6,928 bases of DNA from Mycobacterium sp. (GCA_029256565.1 JAQSXQ010000093.1:1-6928); one strand, 5' to 3'; shown: positions 1 to 5,577, counted from the first letter of the stretch. Made by a program: numbers and translations. The notes: a model not told the origin generated them from the sequence alone.

Positions 1-684
1 GCGCGGATCGCCGCACGCGGTGGCGTCGCTCACGCCTACCGGCTCGACGTGGCCGACGCCGAGGCCGTCGAGGCGTTCGCCGCTCGGGTGTGCGACGAGC
101 ACGGGGTGCCCGACGTCGTGGTCAACAACGCAGGGATCGGCCAGGCCGGTGCCTTCCTCGACACCCCCGCCGACCAGTGGGACCGCGTGCTCGACGTCAA
201 CCTCGGGGGCGTGGTGAACGGGTGCCGCGCCTTCGCCGGACGGCTCGTCGAACGCGGGACCGGCGGCCACGTCGTCAACGTGTCGTCGATGGCGGCCTAC
301 GCGCCGCTGCAGTCGATGAACGCCTACTGCACCAGCAAGGCAGCGGTGTACATGTTCTCGGACTGCCTGCGGGCCGAGTTGTCCTCTGCGGGAATCGGTC
401 TCACCACCGTGTGCCCCGGCGTCATCGACACCAACATCGTGCACACCACCCGCTTCGACCCGCCCCCTGGCAAGGCCGGTCAGGTCGCAGGCCGGCGCAA
501 GCAGCTCGAGGCGATGTTCGCCGCGCGCCACTACGGTCCCGACAAGGTCGCCAAGGCGATCGTGTCGGCGGTCCGCAAGAACAAGCCGATTCGTCCCGTC
601 GCGCCGGAGGCGTACCTGCTCTACGGCACGTCGCGCATCGCACCGCAGGCGTTGCGCAGCACCGCCCGCGGCAGCGTCATGTGA
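1..684 (+). CDS. ephD: EphD-like protein, C-terminal short-chain dehydrogenase/reductase domain (5' end outside window)
   Basis: The frame is open from base 1 and ends at TGA 682-684, giving 227 residues of a longer protein. Visible classical SDR features: the Asp of the L-D-V strand end (residue 16), NNAG (42-45), a helix-4 Asn (67), and the catalytic triad Ser96, Tyr109 and Lys113 (Tyr-Cys-Thr-Ser-Lys, Ser 13 residues before Tyr), followed by Pro-Gly (139-140). The nucleotide-binding TGxxxGxG loop must lie left of the window. The tail with PEAYLLYG and PQALRSTAR resembles, from memory, the end of M. tuberculosis EphD. That protein joins an N-terminal alpha/beta-hydrolase epoxide hydrolase to a C-terminal SDR domain and is linked to oxygenated mycolic-acid metabolism. 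The position beside pepB supports EphD. The hydrolase half is not visible, so a stand-alone SDR remains possible. It converges with pepB with no gap. Confidence 0.8.
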   Translation, partial: ARIAARGGVAHAYRLDVADAEAVEAFAARVCDEHGVPDVVVNNAGIGQAGAFLDTPADQWDRVLDVNLGGVVNGCRAFAGRLVERGTGGHVVNVSSMAAYAPLQSMNAYCTSKAAVYMFSDCLRAELSSAGIGLTTVCPGVIDTNIVHTTRFDPPPGKAGQVAGRRKQLEAMFAARHYGPDKVAKAIVSAVRKNKPIRPVAPEAYLLYGTSRIAPQALRSTARGSVM

Positions 685-2193
685 TCAGCCGTTGGCAGCG
701 ACGTCTTCGATGACCGCGAACATCGTGCGCACCGGCACGCCGGTGCCGCCCTTGCCGGTGTAACCCCACGGGCCGCCGGTGTTGTAGGCCGGGCCTGCGA
801 TGTCGACGTGTGCCCACTCGACGCCCTCGGCGACGAACTCGCGCAGGTACACCCCGGCGACCAGCATGCCCGCGAAGCGCGAACCGCTGACGTTGGCCAG
901 ATCCGCCACCGTCGACTTGAGGTCGTCCTTCAGCTCCTCGGGCAGCGGCATCGGCCAGCCGTTCTCGCCGACCTCCTGGCTCAGCGTCGCGACCCGGTCG
1001 CGGAAGTCGTCGCTGCCCATCACGCCGGGCGTACGCGACCCCAGGGCCACGGTCTGCGCGCCGGTCAGCGTCGACGTCTCGATCAGGTAGTCCGGGTCGT
1101 CCTCGCAGGCCCGCACGATCGCGTCGGCGAGGATCAGCCGACCCTCGGCGTCGGTGTTGAGCACCTCGACGGTGATGCCGCCGTACTGCGTCAGCACGTC
1201 ACCGGGCCGCTGCGCCGTCGACGACGGCATGTTCTCCGCCATCGGCACCGTCGCGATGACGTCGACCGCCACCTTCTGCTTGGCGGCCAGCAGGACGGTC
1301 GCGATCACGGCCGCGGCGCCACCCATGTCCGAGGTCATCTGATGCATGTTCAGCGCAGGCTTGATCGAGATGCCGCCGGTATCGAAGGTGATGCCCTTGC
1401 CGACCAGCGCGACGGTCTTGCCCTTCCGCTTGGCGCCGCGGTGAATCAGCCGCACCAGGCGCGGGGGACGCGACGAGCCCTTGCCGACGCCGATGATGCC
1501 GCCGTAGCCGGCCTTCTCCAGTGCCTTCTCGTCGAGGACCTCGACCTCGAGGCCCGCCGCCTTGCCCAGCGCCTTCGCGCGGTCGGCGAACTCGGCAGGG
1601 AAGAGATGGCTCGGCGGGGTGTTCACGAAGTCGCGGGCCGTCGCGACCGCGGTCGCCACGTCGGTGCCGCGCACGGCCTTCGCCTTCGCGTCCTTGGCCG
1701 AGGCCAGCGCCGTGATGCGGGCCAGCGCCGGGTCCTTGGGCGCGGTCTTGTCGCTGCGGAATTCGGTGAACCGGTAGGCGCCCAGGATCAAGCCCTCGAC
1801 GGCGGCCGCGGTGTCGAGTTCGCTCAGCGTGGTCAGCACCGACTCCGTGCCCGACAGGCTGCGCGCGGCGACACCGGCGGCGCGACGGATCACGTCGGCG
1901 GACCAGGAGTCGCGCGGCTTGCCCAGCCCGACCGCCAGCACGCTCGCGACCGGGAGCGACGACGCCACCACGCGGGTGGTCTGATCGGCGCCGCCCTTGG
2001 CACCGAGGGCCGCCAGCGCCGCTTCGATCTCGTCGACGGCCGCGGCATCCAGGAACGGCGTGGGCACGACTCGGGCGGTGTCGTCGTCACCGCTGACCAC
2101 GGGGACGATCAGTACGGCCGAACCGACCCCGCGCTTGGGCAGGCTGGCGGCGACGGTGACGGTGGGGGACTGGTATCCGGGTGCGGTGCTCAC
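685..2193 (-). CDS. pepB: Leucyl aminopeptidase, M17 family (PepA/PepB type)
   Basis: A cytosolic dinuclear-metal aminopeptidase that removes N-terminal residues, typically Leu, from peptides; family members are usually hexamers. The 502-residue protein is of typical family length. It has the poorly conserved N-terminal macrodomain-like half, then the catalytic half: VGKGITFDTGG with metal ligands Lys266 and Asp271, Lys278, SDMGG with Asp289, and the signature NTDAEGRLILAD (346-357) with Asp348, Glu350 and Arg352. All equivalents of the E. coli PepA metal and active-site residues are present. I chose GTG at 2193-2191, giving MSTAPGYQSP, because it matches the remembered M. tuberculosis PepB start. 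A TTG nine bases upstream (2202-2200) is also in frame, but the AGGG at 2206-2203 lies only in front of the GTG at a usable distance. An in-frame TAG at 2211-2209 rules out anything longer. Divergent from gcvT and convergent with ephD. Confidence 0.95.
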   Translation of the reverse strand: MSTAPGYQSPTVTVAASLPKRGVGSAVLIVPVVSGDDDTARVVPTPFLDAAAVDEIEAALAALGAKGGADQTTRVVASSLPVASVLAVGLGKPRDSWSADVIRRAAGVAARSLSGTESVLTTLSELDTAAAVEGLILGAYRFTEFRSDKTAPKDPALARITALASAKDAKAKAVRGTDVATAVATARDFVNTPPSHLFPAEFADRAKALGKAAGLEVEVLDEKALEKAGYGGIIGVGKGSSRPPRLVRLIHRGAKRKGKTVALVGKGITFDTGGISIKPALNMHQMTSDMGGAAAVIATVLLAAKQKVAVDVIATVPMAENMPSSTAQRPGDVLTQYGGITVEVLNTDAEGRLILADAIVRACEDDPDYLIETSTLTGAQTVALGSRTPGVMGSDDFRDRVATLSQEVGENGWPMPLPEELKDDLKSTVADLANVSGSRFAGMLVAGVYLREFVAEGVEWAHVDIAGPAYNTGGPWGYTGKGGTGVPVRTMFAVIEDVAANG

Positions 2194-2201
2194 GGGGATC
2201 A

Positions 2202-2207
2202 ACCCTA
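2202..2207 (-). promoter_or_regulatory. Putative -10 element (TAGGGT) for pepB
   Basis: On the minus strand TAGGGT fits TANNNT and ends 8 nt before the pepB GTG (2193), slightly longer than ideal for a leaderless start. Its AGGG could instead be a Shine-Dalgarno with a 9-nt spacer, in which case the promoter lies within gcvT. Only 6 bp separate it from the gcvT -10 candidate, so polymerase could occupy one promoter at a time. Confidence 0.3.
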
Positions 2208-2217
2208 GCTAGCTAGG
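2204..2217. repeat. 14-bp perfect palindrome between pepB and gcvT
   Basis: CCTAGCTAGCTAGG reads identically on both strands and sits in the middle of the 32-bp gap between the divergent GTG start codons (2193 and 2226). It contributes most of a -10-like hexamer on each strand and an AGG before each start. It may be an operator or simply the core of a bidirectional promoter; no regulator site is recognised. Confidence 0.6.
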
Positions 2218-2219
2218 CT
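2214..2219 (+). promoter_or_regulatory. Putative -10 element (TAGGCT) for leaderless gcvT mRNA
   Basis: TAGGCT fits the mycobacterial TANNNT -10 motif. Its last T lies exactly 7 nt before the G of the gcvT GTG (2226), the usual distance from -10 to transcription start, so the transcript could begin at the start codon. AGG at 2215-2217 would be a Shine-Dalgarno only if transcription began further upstream, inside pepB. No convincing -35 is visible, which is common in mycobacteria. Confidence 0.45.
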
Positions 2220-2225
2220 GGTTCG

Positions 2226-3323
2226 GTGACCGACAACCTGCTGCAGGGCCCGCTCGAGGACCGTCACCGCGAACTCGGAGCGAGTTTCGCCGAGTTCGGG
2301 GGCTGGCTCATGCCGGTGTCCTACGCGGGCACCGTCACCGAGCACAACGCCACCCGCACCGCGGTCGGCCTGTTCGACGTCAGCCACCTCGGCAAGGCAC
2401 TGGTCAAGGGCCCAGGGGCGGTCGAGTTCCTCAACGCGGCGTTCACCAACGACCTCAACCGGATCGGACCCGGCAAGGCGCAATACACGTTGTGCTGCAA
2501 CGACTCCGGTGGCGTCATCGACGACCTGATCGCCTACTACGTGTCCGACGACGAGGTGTTCCTGGTGCCCAACGCGGCCAACACCGCCGCCGTCGTCGCC
2601 GCACTGCAGGCCGCCGCCCCGGCCGACCTGACCATCACCGACGAACACCGCTCGCGTGCGGTGCTCGCCGTGCAGGGCCCCAAGTCGCCGGAGGTCGTCG
2701 CCGGACTCGGCCTACCGACCGACATGGACTACATGGGATGGGCCGACGCCGAGTACGACGGCGTTCCAGTCCGCGTCTGCCGGACCGGCTACACCGGCGA
2801 GCACGGCTACGAGCTGCTGCCCGAATGGGACCGGGCCGGGGTCGTGTTCGACGCCCTGGTCGAGGGCGTGCGCACCGCGGGCGGCGAACTCGCAGGCCTC
2901 GGCGCCCGCGACACCCTGCGCACCGAGATGGGCTACGCGCTGCACGGCCACGAGTTGACGCTGGACATCTCCCCGGTGCAGGCCCGCTGCGGCTGGGCGG
3001 TCGGCTGGAAGAAGGACGCCTTCTGGGGCCGCGACGCCCTGCTGGCCGAGAAGCAGGCCGGGCCGAAGCGCGTACTGCGCGGGCTGAAGGCCGTCGGCCG
3101 CGGCGTGCTGCGCTCGGGCATGACCGTCCTCGACGGCGACACCCCCGTGGGTGTCACGACCTCGGGAACGTTCTCTCCGACACTCAAAGTCGGCATCGCG
3201 CTCGCCCTCGTCGACACCGCTGCCGGAGTGACCGACGGGCAGCGCGTCGCGGTGGACGTCCGCGGCCGTGCGCTCGAGTGCGAGGTCGTCGCACCGCCAT
3301 TCGTGGAAGCGAAAACTCGGTAG
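2226..3323 (+). CDS. gcvT: Glycine cleavage system T protein (aminomethyltransferase)
   Basis: T protein releases ammonia from the aminomethyl group carried on lipoylated H protein and transfers the one-carbon unit to tetrahydrofolate, making 5,10-methylene-THF. The 365 residues cover the family from start to end: FGGWLMPVSY (24-33), LFDVSHLGK (49-57), the GGVIDDLI block (95-102) that carries the catalytic Asp, GYTGEHGYE (188-196), GLGARDTLRTEMGY (224-237), and the C-terminal barrel with TTSGTFSPTL (311-320). The sequence is very close to remembered Rv2211c, which is a little longer at the N-terminus. Here an in-frame TAG at 2214-2216 forces the start to GTG 2226. No P, H or L genes are nearby, so the enzyme must work with partners encoded elsewhere, as in other mycobacteria. 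ilvE follows after 22 bp. Confidence 0.96.
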   Translation: MTDNLLQGPLEDRHRELGASFAEFGGWLMPVSYAGTVTEHNATRTAVGLFDVSHLGKALVKGPGAVEFLNAAFTNDLNRIGPGKAQYTLCCNDSGGVIDDLIAYYVSDDEVFLVPNAANTAAVVAALQAAAPADLTITDEHRSRAVLAVQGPKSPEVVAGLGLPTDMDYMGWADAEYDGVPVRVCRTGYTGEHGYELLPEWDRAGVVFDALVEGVRTAGGELAGLGARDTLRTEMGYALHGHELTLDISPVQARCGWAVGWKKDAFWGRDALLAEKQAGPKRVLRGLKAVGRGVLRSGMTVLDGDTPVGVTTSGTFSPTLKVGIALALVDTAAGVTDGQRVAVDVRGRALECEVVAPPFVEAKTR

Positions 3324-3332
3324 CGCCGAGTT
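3314..3332. repeat. Inverted repeat over the gcvT stop codon, upstream of the ilvE -10
   Basis: AACTCGG (3314-3320) and CCGAGTT (3326-3332) are perfect 7-bp arms around TAGCG, which contains the gcvT stop. As RNA this is a small hairpin at the end of gcvT, but what follows (ATACAATT) is not a run of U, so it is a poor intrinsic terminator. As DNA it spans about -32 to -14 relative to the predicted ilvE start, where a repressor site would sit. The left arm encodes the GcvT C-terminus, which limits how much can be read into it. Confidence 0.45.
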
Positions 3333-3333
3333 A

Positions 3334-3339
3334 TACAAT
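3334..3339 (+). promoter_or_regulatory. Putative -10 element (TACAAT) for leaderless ilvE mRNA
   Basis: TACAAT, in an unusually AT-rich patch (TTATACAATT) for this DNA, fits TANNNT. Its last T is exactly 7 nt before the A of the ilvE ATG (3346). There is no Shine-Dalgarno in the 22 bp between gcvT and ilvE, which supports a leaderless transcript starting at the ATG. No clear -35 is visible at the expected place. Confidence 0.6.
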
Positions 3340-3345
3340 TCGTCC

Positions 3346-4449
3346 ATGACCGACGGCCACCTCGACTTCTCGCTTGCCCGAAACGCGACACCGGCAAGCG
3401 ACGAGGTACGTGCCGACATCCTGCGCGAGCCCGGGTTCGGCCGCTTCCACACCGACCACATGGTGTCGATCGACTACAGCGACGGGCACTGGCACGACGC
3501 CAGGGTGCTGCCCTACGGCCCGATCGAGCTGGACCCCTCGGCGGTCGTGCTGCACTACGCCCAGGAGGTCTTCGAGGGGCTCAAGGCCTACCGCTGGACC
3601 GACGGCTCGATCGTGTCGTTCCGGCCCGAGGCCAACGCCGCCCGGCTGCGCCGCTCCGCGCGCAGGCTCGCGATCCCCGAGCTGCCCGACGAGGTGTTCC
3701 TCGAGTCGCTGCGGCAGCTGATCGCCGTCGACGCCGACTGGGTGCCCGCGGCGGGCGGCGAGGAGTCGCTCTACCTGCGGCCGTTCATCTTCGCCACCGA
3801 ACCAGGGCTGGGCGTGCGTCCCGCCAACCAGTACCGCTACCTGGTCATCGGCTCGCCGGCCGGTGCGTACTTCAAGGGCGGTGTCCACCCGGTGTCGGTG
3901 TGGCTGTCCACCGAGTACGTGCGCGCCAGCCCCGGCGGCACGGGTGCCGCGAAGTTCGGCGGCAACTACGCGGCATCGCTGCTCGCACAGGCCGAGGCCA
4001 CCGACCACGGCTGCGACCAGGTGGTGTGGCTCGACGCCATCGAGCGCCGGTACGTCGAGGAGATGGGTGGCATGAACCTGTTCTTCGTGTTCGGCAGCGG
4101 CGGGTCGGCGCGCCTGGTCACCCCCGAACTCAGCGGATCGCTGCTTCCCGGCATCACGCGAGACTCGTTGCTGCAGTTGGCGACTGACGCGGGCTTCGCC
4201 GTCGAGGAGCGCAAGATCGACGTCGACGAGTGGCAGAAGAAGGCCGCCGCCGGCGAGATCACCGAGGTGTTCGCCTGCGGTACCGCGGCCGTCATCACCC
4301 CGGTGTCGCACGTGAAGTCCGGCGACGGCGACTTCACCATCGCCGACGGCGAACCGGGTGAGGTCACCATGGCGTTGCGCGACACGTTGACCGGCATCCA
4401 GCGCGGCAAGTTCGCCGACACCCACGGCTGGATGACCCGGCTCGGATAG
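3346..4449 (+). CDS. ilvE: Branched-chain amino acid aminotransferase
   Basis: A cytosolic PLP enzyme (fold type IV) that performs the last step of Leu, Ile and Val synthesis, with glutamate as amino donor; mycobacterial IlvE also acts in methionine regeneration. The 367 residues match the family: VLHYAQEVFEGLKAYR (68-83), YLRPFIFATEPGLGV (143-157), the PLP Lys203 in GAAKFGGNYA, EEMGGMN (238-244), SGSLLPGITRDSLLQLA (263-279), and the phosphate-binding TEVFACGTAAVITPV (306-320). The frame is open further upstream, but ATG 3346 (MTDGHLDFSL) is chosen because it matches the remembered length of Rv2210c, follows the gcvT stop, and lies 7 nt after a -10 motif. Cotranscription with gcvT is also possible given the 22-bp gap. 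Confidence 0.96.
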   Translation: MTDGHLDFSLARNATPASDEVRADILREPGFGRFHTDHMVSIDYSDGHWHDARVLPYGPIELDPSAVVLHYAQEVFEGLKAYRWTDGSIVSFRPEANAARLRRSARRLAIPELPDEVFLESLRQLIAVDADWVPAAGGEESLYLRPFIFATEPGLGVRPANQYRYLVIGSPAGAYFKGGVHPVSVWLSTEYVRASPGGTGAAKFGGNYAASLLAQAEATDHGCDQVVWLDAIERRYVEEMGGMNLFFVFGSGGSARLVTPELSGSLLPGITRDSLLQLATDAGFAVEERKIDVDEWQKKAAAGEITEVFACGTAAVITPVSHVKSGDGDFTIADGEPGEVTMALRDTLTGIQRGKFADTHGWMTRLG

Positions 4450-4452
4450 GAT
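4447..4452 (+). promoter_or_regulatory. Putative -10 element (TAGGAT) for the guanidine exporter leader
   Basis: TAGGAT fits TANNNT and overlaps the ilvE stop codon TAG (4447-4449). A start 7 nt downstream falls at G4459, the first base of a small hairpin (GTCCC 4459-4463, loop CATC, GGGAC 4468-4472). That would give a leader of about 71 nt containing the whole riboswitch. No good -35 is visible, and readthrough from ilvE is the alternative source of transcript. Confidence 0.5.
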
Positions 4453-4473
4453 TTGGTCGTCCCCATCGGGACA

Positions 4474-4515
4474 CCGGACGAGCGGCACCGTACCCGGCCA
4501 GCGACAAGACGGCGC
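4474..4515 (+). promoter_or_regulatory. Guanidine-III riboswitch (ykkC-III motif)
   Basis: A 42-nt H-type pseudoknot that senses free guanidinium. P1 pairs CCGG 4474-4477 with CCGG 4494-4497. P2 pairs GCACCGU 4485-4491 with ACGGCGC 4509-4515, six of seven pairs, with one A4487/C4513 mismatch. The linkers ACGAG (4478-4482), AC (4492-4493) and GACAAG (4503-4508) agree with the class as I remember the 41-nt Thermobifida fusca RNA; segment order and lengths are the same except for one extra base in the last linker. P2 ends 3 nt before the GGAGG Shine-Dalgarno (4519-4523), and no terminator with a U-run is visible, so control of translation initiation is most likely: guanidine would stabilise the fold and switch the exporter on. 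The downstream gene is a Gdx-type exporter, the expected partner of this class. Confidence 0.9.
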
Positions 4516-4518
4516 GTC

Positions 4519-4523
4519 GGAGG
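4519..4523 (+). promoter_or_regulatory. Shine-Dalgarno of the guanidine exporter gene
   Basis: GGAGG lies 6 nt upstream of GTG 4530 and fixes that start. It is 3 nt downstream of riboswitch helix P2. GGTCGACC (4522-4529), overlapping its last two bases, is an 8-bp palindrome. Confidence 0.8.
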
Positions 4524-4529
4524 TCGACC

Positions 4530-4847
4530 GTGTCGTGGTTCGTGTTGTTCATATCTGGCGTTCTCGAAGCCTGCTGGGCCGTGGCGCTCGGGAAGTCCGA
4601 GGGCTTCACCCGGCTCGGCCCGTCGATCGTGTTCGGCGTTGCGGTGGTGCTGTCGATGATCGGGCTGGCCTACGCCATGCGCGAACTACCCGTGGCGACC
4701 AGCTACGTGGTGTGGGTGGGCATCGGCGCGGTGCTGACCTCGGCGTACTCGTTCATCAGCGGTGACGAAGCCGTGTCGGTGGCCAAGGTGGCATTGATCG
4801 GGCTCATCACCGCCTCGGTCATCGGGCTCAAGCTGTTGCACGGCTGA
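4530..4847 (+). CDS. sugE: SMR-family guanidinium exporter (Gdx/SugE type)
   Basis: A 105-residue inner-membrane protein with four hydrophobic helices (about 2-20, 30-50, 56-76 and 83-103), the full length of the small multidrug resistance family. These work as antiparallel homodimers exchanging protons for substrate. Glu13 is the essential carboxylate. GVLEACWAVALG (10-21) and LPVATSYVVWVGIGAV (53-68) follow the E. coli SugE/Gdx pattern, including Trp16, Ser42, Tyr59 and Trp62, the binding-site set of guanidinium exporters rather than of EmrE-like multidrug pumps. The protein starts MSW and ends GLKLLHG, much as SugE starts MSW and ends GLKLSTH. The gene stands alone rather than as a paired SMR, and it follows a guanidine-III riboswitch, which makes guanidinium the likely substrate. 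GTG 4530 is supported by GGAGG upstream. It ends 4 bp from the converging cobS. Confidence 0.92.
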   Translation: MSWFVLFISGVLEACWAVALGKSEGFTRLGPSIVFGVAVVLSMIGLAYAMRELPVATSYVVWVGIGAVLTSAYSFISGDEAVSVAKVALIGLITASVIGLKLLHG

Positions 4848-4851
4848 ACGT

Positions 4852-5577
4852 TCACCCGACCGTCATCCCCAGTGCGGCAACGGTCGTCGTGATCTCGACG
4901 GCCGCACCGAGTACGTCACCGGTGATGCCGCCGAACCGCCGGACGCAGTGCGCGACCAGCAGTGCGGCGACGGCCAGGGCGAGTACGACCGCGAGCGGAC
5001 CCTGCCACGGCCGGGGGGTCGTGAATGCGGCGGCCGCCACCACCGCGAGAACCCACGCGGCCACCACCCAGATCGGCTGCGTGCCCGCCACCGCACCGCC
5101 CAGCGTGCTGCCGGGCGCGGCAGGCACGCCGCGGCGGCAGGCCGCGACCACCGCCACCCGGCCCGCGGTGACGGCCACCACGACGGCGAGGGCCCCGGAC
5201 TCCGAGAATGCGAAACCCTGCAGCGCGACGACGATCACGATCGCGGCCACCCCGAACGGGCCCGCCGTGCCGTCGCGCATCACGGCGAGTGCGCGTTCCG
5301 GCGGGCCGTAGCACCCGAGACCGTCGATGGTGTCGGACAGCCCATCCACGTGCAGGCCACGCGTGATCAGGAGCAGCGTCGCCACGGCAAGGAAGCCGGT
5401 CAGTGGACTACCCGCCCCGAAGGCCTGGCCGGCCAGCCACACCACGCCCGCGGCGAGCGCGCCGAGTGCGACGCCGGCGACCGGCAGGGCGGTCAGCGCA
5501 CCTCTGCCGAACGGGCCCCTCGACCGGATCGGCAACACCGTCGCGAACGTCAGCGCCGACGCCAGCGAGGAGATCAC
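4852..5577 (-). CDS. cobS: Adenosylcobinamide-GDP ribazoletransferase (cobalamin synthase)
   Basis: A membrane enzyme that joins adenosylcobinamide-GDP to alpha-ribazole or its phosphate, the penultimate or last step of cobalamin assembly. The 241-residue protein is of usual length and rich in hydrophobic helices (about 33-51, 58-71, 111-139, 170-185, 193-211 and 226-240). Conserved acidic motifs are present: HVDGLSDTIDGLGCYG (76-91) with Asp78, Asp82 and Asp85, the metal/nucleotide site; RALAVMRDGTAGPFG (95-109); and FGGITGDVLGA (215-225). The frame is open 69 codons further upstream, but GTG 5577-5575 (VISSLASALTFATVLPI) is chosen because CobS proteins begin there. It also overlaps the cobT stop as GTGA, consistent with translational coupling. 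Third gene of cobU-cobT-cobS. Confidence 0.94.
   Translation of the reverse strand: MISSLASALTFATVLPIRSRGPFGRGALTALPVAGVALGALAAGVVWLAGQAFGAGSPLTGFLAVATLLLITRGLHVDGLSDTIDGLGCYGPPERALAVMRDGTAGPFGVAAIVIVVALQGFAFSESGALAVVVAVTAGRVAVVAACRRGVPAAPGSTLGGAVAGTQPIWVVAAWVLAVVAAAAFTTPRPWQGPLAVVLALAVAALLVAHCVRRFGGITGDVLGAAVEITTTVAALGMTVG
4857..4886. terminator. Possible hairpin terminator for the exporter gene, inside the cobS 3' end
   Basis: CGACCGT (4857-4863) and ACGGTCG (4880-4886) form a perfect 7-bp stem with a 16-nt loop, 9 nt after the exporter stop. There is no T-run on either strand, so at best it is an imperfect terminator. It lies in the last codons of cobS and may be chance. Confidence 0.25.

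Noticed and set aside
729..746. GCACCGG/CCGGTGC stem as an ephD terminator
   Set aside because: No T-run, and the bases encode the conserved PepB GTGVPVR segment, which explains them without a terminator.
2194..2202. TTG start of pepB three codons upstream
   Set aside because: It would have no room for a ribosome binding site (AGGG directly abuts it) and does not match the family N-terminus as well as the GTG.
808..2208. A 466-codon open frame on the + strand opposite pepB
   Set aside because: Its translation is Arg/His/Gly-rich low-complexity sequence typical of the antisense of a GC-rich gene, while the minus strand encodes a complete M17 peptidase.
3268..3345. 26-codon N-terminal extension of ilvE into gcvT
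   Set aside because: Not present in the remembered mycobacterial IlvE; the ATG at 3346 has a correctly spaced -10 motif just upstream.
4459..4472. GTCCC/GGGAC hairpin as an ilvE terminator
   Set aside because: Only five base pairs and no following T-run; more likely the 5' end of the exporter leader.
3331..4488. A 385-codon minus-strand frame opposite ilvE
   Set aside because: Antisense shadow of the IlvE codons; no recognisable family, and it would overlap the riboswitch leader.
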